This document shows, piece by piece, positions 1-5,790 of a stretch of DNA of 7,558 nt (its first letter is position 1; every line of letters starts with the position of its first letter). The notes under the pieces were generated by a model. It was not told the origin of the DNA. It did no database searches and saw only the letters and a program-made list of their open reading frames with translations. The position numbers and the translations under genes were made by a program. The stretch is from Candidatus Aminicenantota bacterium (GTDB lineage: Bacteria; Acidobacteriota; Aminicenantia; UBA2199). Location of the stretch: assembly GCA_030612495.1 (NCBI GenBank), contig JAUWNT010000106.1, positions 1 to 7,558 on the forward strand, written 5' to 3'.

Positions 1-1
1 A

Positions 2-637
2 TTAATAATAAATTGTTACTAAGAACTGGCCTGAATTATCTTCAAAGTTGAAATCATTAATACCTACATATAATCTGCCCTTTGTGGGTATATGAAAAGG
101 AGCCTTATCGCCTCCAATATAAAATGCTTGTCTATTTTTCCCGATTTTTGCTACCACTGCTCCAGTGGGCTGATTTGGAATTGGTTTTTTATTGTTCCAT
201 ATAAGGATTAATTCTCCATTTTGAAAGACTTTTGTTTTTATATTAATGTAGATATAACCTGAAACAGAAAATAGGATGTTTTGACCTATTTTTAAATTAA
301 TTCCAGTATCTGTCCATTTTTTCGTTGCATCTAATTTTATTTTTATTATTCTTTTCCCTTTTCTGATTTTTTTATAATATGATTCAGTATCAAAAGAAGA
401 GATTAACTTATCTTTTCGAGGTTTATTGAAATCAATTTTAGAAACCAAAAACAGAGGAAAGCGCTTGCTTCTATAGAATTTTCCGTATTTATAAACATTG
501 AAGTAGACTGTATTAAATTTAAAGGCTACAAGTTTTCCTTCATATATTTTACCGTCTGTTGTGTATAGAAAATCTCCTTTTAGATTACATTGAAGAAGAA
601 GTAATAATATAAAAAAGATAATATATAATTTTTTCAT
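2..637 (-). CDS. Secreted protein with a PA-IL (LecA)-like carbohydrate-binding domain
   Basis: A 211-residue exported protein with no recognised enzymatic motif. Residues 1-16 form a short lysine-led hydrophobic signal sequence ending at Cys17. The LLQC context resembles a lipobox but has Gln at -1, so lipid anchoring is possible rather than clear. Residues about 22-70 are beta-rich (DGKIYEG, then FPLFLVSKIDF) and resemble the small Sm-like repeats seen in other bacterial secreted proteins. Residues about 100-211 match the PA-IL/LecA galactose-lectin pattern: WTDTGI at 108-113, GQNILFSVSG, GAVVAKIG at 159-166, FYIGG, GRLYVGIND at 187-195 and EDNSGQF at 199-205. In LecA, the Asp of the ND motif and the later Asn pair bind calcium; D195 and D200/N201 sit at equivalent places. 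Sugar binding is inferred only. The ATG follows the dapF-like stop after one base and has no good Shine-Dalgarno sequence, which suggests translational coupling. It is the last gene of the visible operon. Confidence 0.8.
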   Translation of the reverse strand: MKKLYIIFFILLLLLQCNLKGDFLYTTDGKIYEGKLVAFKFNTVYFNVYKYGKFYRSKRFPLFLVSKIDFNKPRKDKLISSFDTESYYKKIRKGKRIIKIKLDATKKWTDTGINLKIGQNILFSVSGYIYINIKTKVFQNGELILIWNNKKPIPNQPTGAVVAKIGKNRQAFYIGGDKAPFHIPTKGRLYVGINDFNFEDNSGQFLVTIYY

Positions 638-638
638 T

Positions 639-1478
639 TTAAAAATCCAAGTAGGTTCCTTTATATACTATTTTGGTTATATTTTCAATATAAATATTTT
701 TTTTATAGTATATTTTTATTTTATCAAAGGGGGTGTTTATTGTTAATTTATTATGAATTAATTTTAATTTATGTAAAACAGAAAAAACTGCACAGCTTCC
801 AGTTGAAGACAATATGGTTTTACCAACTCCCCTTTCATAAAAAAAGACTTTAAAATCTTCATCTTTCTCAAAATCAAACCCCTTAATATCTGGAATTAAT
901 ATAAATTCAATATTTGTTTTTTGAGGAAATATAGCTGCATTTTCAAGTTTTTTGGAAATTGTCATAAGTTTTTTTTCTAAAAGATTGTCTTTTAAAATCA
1001 CAACAATATGTGGATTCCCAACAGAAACAGGATAGAATTTTATTTTATCATACATATAATCAAGTTTATTTTTTTTCAGGAAGGGAAAAAATGTTTTATT
1101 TTCAAAATCAGGTTCTCCAATCTCAACCTCCAATCTAAATTGATTTTTATGTTTAGCCAACAAAGTAATTTTTCTTTTCCCGACTTTTGTATTTAATATA
1201 ATATTCTTTTTAAAATGGTTCAAATAAAAAAGTAGAGAGGAACACCCAGCCATTCCATTTCCAGAAAGTTCAGCTTCAGTTCCGTCTTTATTGAAAATTT
1301 CAAAGTCAACTAACTTGTTATGTATTTTGTAATAAATAACACCATCAGCTCCAGCACCAAAATGATTTGAGCATAGTTTTTTAGTTAAGATTTTTTTAGA
1401 AAATTTCTTTAGATTTATCTGGCTTACATTGATCTGAAAGAAATCATTTCCTGAAGAAACTGTTTTATAAAAAATCAT
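639..1478 (-). CDS. dapF: Diaminopimelate epimerase-like protein lacking both catalytic cysteines
   Basis: This 279-residue protein has the usual DapF length (about 275) and two-lobed motif order. DapF converts LL- to meso-diaminopimelate in the cytoplasm for lysine and peptidoglycan synthesis, using two cysteines as acid and base. Here the first signature reads ELSGNG (70-75) where active enzymes have CGNG, so Ser72 replaces catalytic Cys73 (E. coli numbering). The second reads ERGVGKTILSSTGSCA (215-230) where the family has ACGTG, so Ser224 replaces Cys217. Both codons are clear TCT. Substrate-contact motifs remain: SGND (9-12), FNKDG (62-66), GNPH (154-157), TNIEF (188-192) and E215-R216. 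The Arg usually following CGNG is lost (MAGC). The ATG overlaps the htrA stop by 4 bases (ATGA), with no Shine-Dalgarno sequence, so translation is probably coupled. The family is sure; epimerase activity is doubtful. The gene symbol denotes homology only. Confidence 0.88.
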   Translation of the reverse strand: MIFYKTVSSGNDFFQINVSQINLKKFSKKILTKKLCSNHFGAGADGVIYYKIHNKLVDFEIFNKDGTEAELSGNGMAGCSSLLFYLNHFKKNIILNTKVGKRKITLLAKHKNQFRLEVEIGEPDFENKTFFPFLKKNKLDYMYDKIKFYPVSVGNPHIVVILKDNLLEKKLMTISKKLENAAIFPQKTNIEFILIPDIKGFDFEKDEDFKVFFYERGVGKTILSSTGSCAVFSVLHKLKLIHNKLTINTPFDKIKIYYKKNIYIENITKIVYKGTYLDF

Positions 1479-2905
1479 TCAGGTAAAGTAAATTTCCTAA
1501 TAAATTCATTTCCATACCTGTTTATATATAGAAAAATATTAGATCCTGGTTCTTTTTTTGATATAGCTCTTCTAAAATCATCCACACTGTTTATCTCAAT
1601 TCTATTTACTCCTAATATTACATCACCTGTTTTTATTCCGTGTTGGAAAGAAACGCTCCCTCTTTCAACTTTTTTAACTAAAATTCCATTTGAGGTGTTT
1701 AATTCATATTCTTTTGAAAGAGCTCTATTGTTATTTACAAGGACCATTCCAAGATCAAAACTTCTCCCATTTTTTCCCCTTGTTCTGAATTTTAAAGTAT
1801 CAGGTGCTTCGCCAATTTTTACCTTAATCTTTTTTTTATTAGTTCCCCTATAAATTGTTAATTCAATTATTGTTCCAGGATCTGAATCTGCAATTTTCAT
1901 CTTAAGTTCATCGCCTGTTGTTACTCTTTCCCCATTTACTTGAGTAATAAAGTCAAACTTTTTTAACCCTGCCTTTTTTGCAGGAGAGCCTTCTTCTATT
2001 GAGCTAATTAGGATTCCTGCTTCAGGTAGATCATACTCTTTTGCATCTAATTTTGAAAGCTCCTGTATGCCTATACCGAGCCAGCCTCTTACAACCCTTC
2101 CCTTTGTTTTCAGGTCATTTATTACTTTTTTAGCCATATTTGATGGAATGGCAAATCCAATTCCGACATTTCCGCCCATTGGAGCAATAATTGCTGAGTT
2201 AATACCAATTACTTTCCCTTCCATATTTACAAGTGGCCCCCCTGAATTCCCTCTATTTATGGCTGCATCTGTTTGGATGAAGTCTTCATATTCGGCTAAA
2301 CCAAGCTGTCTTCCTTTTGCTGAAACAATTCCAGATGTCACAGTTAGGGACTGTCCAAAAGGATTCCCTATTGCAAGAACCCATTCTCCTACCTCAACCT
2401 TGTTTGAGTTTCCTAATGTAATGAAAGGGAGGTTATTTGCTTTGACTTTTAAAAGAGCAAGATCTGTTTTAGGATCTGTGCCAATAATCTTTGCATTTAA
2501 TTCCATCTTATCAAAAGTAATGATTTTTACCTTTATTGCACCTTTTACTACATGGTTGTTTGTAACTATATATCCATTTTTTGAGATAATAAAACCTGAC
2601 CCAAGTCCAGTTGCTTTTCTTTTTCTTTTTGGAATGTTAAAAAATCTATCAAATAGATCATCCCCAAAAGGAGATCCACCTGTTTCAATAATTGATTCAG
2701 ATAAAACTTTTACAACAGCAGGCCTCACCTTTTTAACAAGGGGTGCAAAATTAACTATATTAGTCTTTAAGGTTTCTGCGAATGTTATATCCGGGGATAT
2801 TATTGATTCATTGTTTTCTGTTTTGTGAAGATATCCAAAAGTCAGGGCAAAGAAAAGAGCTCCGACCAAGAAACTTACACCAGCAATAAAGCCTATTTTC
2901 TTCAT
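1475..2905 (-). CDS. degP: HtrA/DegP-type periplasmic serine protease with two PDZ domains
   Basis: A 476-residue HtrA-family protease that in relatives degrades or refolds damaged envelope proteins. An N-terminal hydrophobic segment (about 4-26) targets it to the membrane or periplasm. No clear AxA cleavage site is visible, so it may stay anchored. The trypsin-like domain spans about 50-265 and carries an intact catalytic triad: His118 in TNNHVV, Asp148 in DPKTDLALLKV and Ser221 in GNSGGP. PDZ1 follows at about 275-363 (begins RGWLGIGIQ) and PDZ2 at about 383-474, ending three residues before the stop at most. The size and two-PDZ layout match DegP/DegQ rather than single-PDZ DegS. The start has a strong AGGAGGA (2911-2917) five bases upstream of the ATG. 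A possible stress-type promoter lies in the 57-base gap behind the amidase gene. It leads a tight run with the dapF-like and lectin genes. DegP versus DegQ cannot be decided from sequence alone. Confidence 0.95.
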   Translation of the reverse strand: MKKIGFIAGVSFLVGALFFALTFGYLHKTENNESIISPDITFAETLKTNIVNFAPLVKKVRPAVVKVLSESIIETGGSPFGDDLFDRFFNIPKRKRKATGLGSGFIISKNGYIVTNNHVVKGAIKVKIITFDKMELNAKIIGTDPKTDLALLKVKANNLPFITLGNSNKVEVGEWVLAIGNPFGQSLTVTSGIVSAKGRQLGLAEYEDFIQTDAAINRGNSGGPLVNMEGKVIGINSAIIAPMGGNVGIGFAIPSNMAKKVINDLKTKGRVVRGWLGIGIQELSKLDAKEYDLPEAGILISSIEEGSPAKKAGLKKFDFITQVNGERVTTGDELKMKIADSDPGTIIELTIYRGTNKKKIKVKIGEAPDTLKFRTRGKNGRSFDLGMVLVNNNRALSKEYELNTSNGILVKKVERGSVSFQHGIKTGDVILGVNRIEINSVDDFRRAISKKEPGSNIFLYINRYGNEFIRKFTLPE

Positions 2906-2935
2906 TAAATTCCTCCTAAATCTTTATTGTGTATA

Positions 2936-2964
2936 TCAGACGATTTCTTATATGAAAAAGTTTC
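2936..2964 (-). promoter_or_regulatory. Candidate sigma-E (ECF)-like promoter of the htrA operon
   Basis: Reading the minus strand, GAAACTT (2964-2958) is followed after 16 bases by GTCTGA (2941-2936). The E. coli sigma-E consensus is GGAACTT, about 16 bases, then GTCTAA, so each element differs from it at one position. Transcription would start near 2930, giving a leader of about 24 bases that contains the htrA Shine-Dalgarno sequence. The -35 element overlaps the amidase stop codon. The same DNA also reads as a sigma-70-type site: TTTTCA (2958-2953), 17 bases, then TGA-TATACA with the hexamer at 2935-2930. The sequence cannot say which form, if either, is used. Confidence 0.42.
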
Positions 2965-4144
2965 ATTTTTTTCCTAAACTTTTAATATAAGATATTATAC
3001 CATAATATATCCCATTTGCAATTGTGTACCTGTAACTTGAGGTCTTTAATCTTTTTGCTTCCTGGCTGTTACTCAAAAAGGATACTTCAGCTAAAACAGC
3101 AGGCATCCTTGCTCCAACAAGAACATAAAAAGGAGCTTTTTTAACTCCCAGGTTATTAATTTTTCTATATTTATTTCTTAGTTGAGTTACAATATTTTTT
3201 TGAATGCAATTGCAGAGTATTTTTGATTCGCTGATTTTTGTATTTTTTACTATTTGTTCCAAAATAGATTTTAGTTCACCTATTGTTTTTGTACTTGTGG
3301 CATTTTCTTGGGCAGCTACTCTTATTGCCCAGGGATCTGATGCAAAACTTAAGTAAAAAGTTTCTACTCCTCTTGCGCTTTTTCTTGGAGCTGAATTCAG
3401 GTGAATTGAGATAAAGAGGTCAGCTTTTTTTGAGTTTGCAATAGCTGTTCTTTCCTCTAAAGAGATATATCGATCATCTTCTCTTGTTAAAATGACTTCA
3501 TATATTGAATGCTGTTTGATTATCTTTTTTAGCTTTTTTGCAATATCAAGAGTAAGATTTTTTTCATAAATTTTGAATTTTCTGTTAATAGCACCCGGGT
3601 CTTTTCCTCCGTGGCCTGGGTCAATAACAATCCTATGAACTCCCAGGCCGAGCTGCCTGGCTATTGAATAATTATCCTTTAGATTTTTAGGAGGAGTAAT
3701 TGATGTATTGTAAATAGGCTTTTCTTTTTTTCTATCCTGAAAAATATCAAATACAATCCTAAATGGAGATATCAAATAGAATTTATCGTACTTTCCAATA
3801 TGATCGAATTCAAATACAATACGCCTTGTATAATTACCTCTTTTCCCAGTTCTTATTTTTTTTAAATTTCCTGAATCAATAATGATTTCTCTGGTTTTTT
3901 CGCAAGGATACTCTGAGGATAGTTTACAGTTTTTTAAATCAAAATAGAGGCGTGTTTTGTTTTGATCCGGCAGGATTTTTTCTTTTATTTTTAAAGGAGA
4001 TGATAAATCAATAACAACCCTTGTATAATCAGGATATGCATAATATCTTATGTTTTCTAAATAAACAATTTTTTGTTGTTTTACAGGGGATATAAAGCTA
4101 CTTAGAGTCAAAAATATAATTATACAAATAGAGAACCTTTTCAT
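2963..4144 (-). CDS. amiC: N-acetylmuramoyl-L-alanine amidase (AMIN + Amidase_3)
   Basis: A 393-residue exported zinc amidase of the AmiA/B/C type, which cuts the bond between N-acetylmuramic acid and L-alanine in peptidoglycan, mainly during daughter-cell separation. Residues 1-20 are a signal peptide. Residues about 26-135 form an AMIN domain (YAYPDYTRVVIDLSSP, then RIVFEFD and FRIVFDIF), which in relatives targets the enzyme to septal peptidoglycan. The Amidase_3 domain spans about 170-388 with the zinc and catalytic residues in place: His178 in IDPGHGGKDPGA, Glu194, His248 in FISIHLNSAP and Glu353 in LAEVSFLSN. The insert after the second His (about 270-330) is where E. coli AmiB/AmiC carry the autoinhibitory helix, so activation by a partner is possible. 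The start has no good Shine-Dalgarno sequence. It lies 57 bases upstream of htrA on the same strand and may be co-transcribed with it. The symbol indicates the family; AmiA, AmiB and AmiC are not separable here. Confidence 0.93.
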   Translation of the reverse strand: MKRFSICIIIFLTLSSFISPVKQQKIVYLENIRYYAYPDYTRVVIDLSSPLKIKEKILPDQNKTRLYFDLKNCKLSSEYPCEKTREIIIDSGNLKKIRTGKRGNYTRRIVFEFDHIGKYDKFYLISPFRIVFDIFQDRKKEKPIYNTSITPPKNLKDNYSIARQLGLGVHRIVIDPGHGGKDPGAINRKFKIYEKNLTLDIAKKLKKIIKQHSIYEVILTREDDRYISLEERTAIANSKKADLFISIHLNSAPRKSARGVETFYLSFASDPWAIRVAAQENATSTKTIGELKSILEQIVKNTKISESKILCNCIQKNIVTQLRNKYRKINNLGVKKAPFYVLVGARMPAVLAEVSFLSNSQEAKRLKTSSYRYTIANGIYYGIISYIKSLGKK

Positions 4145-4200
4145 TATATATAAATTTACTAAAAAAAGATGATAAAATCAAATTAATTAGCCAGTTTTTT

Positions 4201-4222
4201 TTATATAGTATAGACTATATAA
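4201..4222. repeat. Perfect 9-bp inverted repeat between the Yip1 and amidase genes
   Basis: TTATATAGT (4201-4209) is exactly mirrored by ACTATATAA (4214-4222) around a 4-base centre, ATAG. A run of eight T directly precedes and overlaps the left arm on the plus strand (4195-4202). On the minus strand, where the neighbouring genes are transcribed, the hairpin is followed by A residues, not U, so it is not a standard intrinsic terminator. It could be an operator, a leader hairpin of the amidase mRNA or chance in AT-rich DNA. A TATACT hexamer for a minus-strand -10 (4212-4207) lies inside it, but no convincing -35 is present. Confidence 0.4.
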
Positions 4223-4259
4223 GATGATTTTAACTGAAATATAGAAGAATTAATATAAA

Positions 4260-4856
4260 TTACATCCAGGCTCTTGCACTACCAAAAGCAATGCTGGCAA
4301 CTATCATTCCAACTACAACTCCTAAAACGATTTGAGCAACTATAATTGCAATAAAATAACCAACTTCTTTATCCTTTGGAGTTTCCTTTAAACTCTTAAT
4401 TCCTGTAAATAAGAGGTAAAGAGAATAAAAACCAGCAATCATAGCAAGGAATGCGAGAGCTGGTATTATATATAAAATTCCAGCAACCCAGGTTGCTGTG
4501 GCTGAGTAAACAGCAATTTTTAAGGATTTAATCATATCTTTTTGTGCTCCGAATGTTGGAGCAAGAGCATCAATAATCAAAGCTAAGATATAAACACTAA
4601 TTAGTGAGAACGCATATGTGAAAATTGCCCACATCAAACTTCTTCCAACAGGCATTCTTATAGCAAATCCCATATAAGACCTACCGAATACTGTCCACCC
4701 AAGGAATCCTGCTATTGCTGGTATAGCAGCTAAGATAATTGCATATTTCATGAAAAGATCACTTATTGTTGCTGATTCATCCTTTATAGTTTTCCATTCT
4801 TCATTGGGTTTTGTGATAATTCCAATAGCTCTTTTAATAATTGCATTAAAGTCCAT
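4260..4856 (-). CDS. Yip1-family integral membrane protein
   Basis: A 198-residue protein of the Yip1 superfamily as found in bacteria, where the function is unknown. The family hallmark is visible at the N-terminus: a short cytoplasmic region with ITKPNEEWKTIKDE (14-27), the usual 'P-x-x-x-W-x-x-I' pattern, followed by a membrane domain. Five membrane segments can be drawn at about 33-55, 73-97, 112-132, 133-153 and 166-191, with a charged loop KSLKETPKDKE between the last two. There is no signal peptide. The start is supported by a full GAGGAGGT (4865-4872) eight bases before the ATG. It is divergent from the natAB-type transporter pair across 165 bases, and 115 bases separate it from the amidase gene downstream. 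I see no terminator between them. The family call is firm; no role should be assigned from this alone. Confidence 0.85.
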   Translation of the reverse strand: MDFNAIIKRAIGIITKPNEEWKTIKDESATISDLFMKYAIILAAIPAIAGFLGWTVFGRSYMGFAIRMPVGRSLMWAIFTYAFSLISVYILALIIDALAPTFGAQKDMIKSLKIAVYSATATWVAGILYIIPALAFLAMIAGFYSLYLLFTGIKSLKETPKDKEVGYFIAIIVAQIVLGVVVGMIVASIAFGSARAWM

Positions 4857-4897
4857 ATTAACTTACCTCCTCAGTTAATTTAATATTTTATGTTTTT

Positions 4898-4926
4898 ACA
4901 TTAGCAAATAAAAGGAAAATAGTCAA
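4898..4926 (-). promoter_or_regulatory. Candidate sigma-70-type promoter of the Yip1 gene
   Basis: On the minus strand TTGACT (4926-4921) is five of six to the -35 consensus. After 17 bases comes TAATGT (4903-4898), which keeps the conserved first, second and last -10 positions and is preceded by TGC, an extended -10. Transcription would start near 4891, leaving about 35 bases of leader with the strong Shine-Dalgarno sequence. In DNA this AT-rich, such matches can arise by chance. Confidence 0.45.
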
Positions 4927-4938
4927 ATATAAAATAAG

Positions 4939-4968
4939 GAAACAAAATGAATGAAATATAAGTATAAT
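4939..4968 (+). promoter_or_regulatory. Candidate promoter of the natAB-type operon
   Basis: A perfect TATAAT (4963-4968) lies 53 bases before the ATPase start codon. The best -35 at an allowed distance is GAAACA (4939-4944, 18-base spacing), which matches only three of six positions. The -10 is thus strong and the -35 weak. The site lies back to back with the candidate Yip1-gene promoter, whose -35 ends at 4926. Confidence 0.35.
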
Positions 4969-5021
4969 ATTAATAAATAAGATATGATTAGAAAAAAAGT
5001 ATGATTTTTTAGGAGATAAAA

Positions 5022-5789
5022 ATGATTGTATTGGATAAGGTTAGTAAAAAGTTCAGGTTGTCAAAAAAACAAAAAAGAGAGATGGGAAATGGTTATAAGG
5101 GTAATTTTATATGGTCAGTTTCAGATGTGAGTTTTAAATGTCAGCCTGGACGGATCTTTACTCTGGTTGGGCCAAATGGTGCTGGAAAGACTACCACTCT
5201 TCGTATGATTGCAACAATGCTTAAGCCAAGTTCTGGGAAAATAAGAGTGGCTGGTTATGATACTGTAAAAAATCCTGAACATGTAAGAAAAAATATTGGT
5301 TTTTTAACAGGCTCAACTGGCTTATATGCACGTCTTACTCCAAAAGAATTTGTAAAATATTATGCAGATCTAAATGGAATGGATGAAGCTATATTTAAAA
5401 AAAGAAGGGATGATTTGTTTGATATTTTGGACATCAATGAATTTGCAAATCGTCGTATAGGAAAACTCTCAACTGGAATGAAACAAAAAGTTTCAATTGC
5501 AAGAACAATGATTCACGATCCTGATGTTGTAATATTTGATGAGCCAACTGTTGGGCTTGATGTTATAACTTCTCGAAGTATTATTCAGTTGATAAAAAAT
5601 TCAAAAGAGATGGGTAAAACAGTGATTTTTTCTACGCACATTATGGGAGAAGTTAGCCTTATAAGTGATGATCTCGCGATTATTCATAAGGGAAAACTTC
5701 TCTATAATTCTACTTATGAGAATTTTATTGCGCACATGAAAACTGGAACAATAGAAGATGAATTTATAAAAATCATAAAGGAGGCGTAA
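5022..5789 (+). CDS. natA: ABC transporter ATP-binding protein, NatA type
   Basis: A 255-residue cytoplasmic ATPase that would power the membrane protein encoded directly downstream. All ABC motifs are seen: Walker A GPNGAGKTT (50-58), signature LSTGMKQKVS (149-158), Walker B DVVIFDEP (168-175) with catalytic Glu174, D-loop GLD (178-180) and the H-loop His206. The segment IGFLTGSTGLYARLTPKE (92-109) is typical of the NatA branch; like other members it has no canonical Q-loop glutamine. The basic stretch RLSKKQKREMG (12-22) before the first strand pair is also characteristic of this branch. B. subtilis NatAB exports sodium ions, but most relatives are uncharacterised, so the substrate is not known. 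AGGAGA (5011-5016) sits five bases before the ATG. The stop is one base before the permease gene, so the two are surely co-expressed. The symbol marks the subfamily, not a proven function. Confidence 0.92.
   Translation: MIVLDKVSKKFRLSKKQKREMGNGYKGNFIWSVSDVSFKCQPGRIFTLVGPNGAGKTTTLRMIATMLKPSSGKIRVAGYDTVKNPEHVRKNIGFLTGSTGLYARLTPKEFVKYYADLNGMDEAIFKKRRDDLFDILDINEFANRRIGKLSTGMKQKVSIARTMIHDPDVVIFDEPTVGLDVITSRSIIQLIKNSKEMGKTVIFSTHIMGEVSLISDDLAIIHKGKLLYNSTYENFIAHMKTGTIEDEFIKIIKEA
5779..5784 (+). promoter_or_regulatory. Shine-Dalgarno site fixing the GTG start of the permease
   Basis: AGGAGG lies within the last codons of the ATPase gene, six bases before GTG at 5791. It selects this non-ATG start, which gives an MKKTFIIFKKEL N-terminus typical of NatB-type permeases, and it couples the two genes. 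Confidence 0.8.
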
Positions 5790-5790
5790 G

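Noticed and set aside
2067..2828. A 253-codon open frame on the plus strand, opposite htrA
   Set aside because: It is fully antisense to the well-conserved protease and PDZ1 region, its translation has no family features, and it has no credible ribosome-binding site. It is a shadow of htrA codon usage.
4154..4182. Possible amidase promoter TTGATT with a weak -10 near 4155
   Set aside because: The -10 matches poorly and the implied start would fall almost on the ATG, so I do not list it.
5295..5348. Missing Q-loop glutamine in the ABC ATPase as a sign of a defective enzyme
   Set aside because: The IGFLTGSTGLYxRLTPxE sequence is the normal form in NatA-branch ATPases, and Walker A, Walker B, signature and H-loop are intact.
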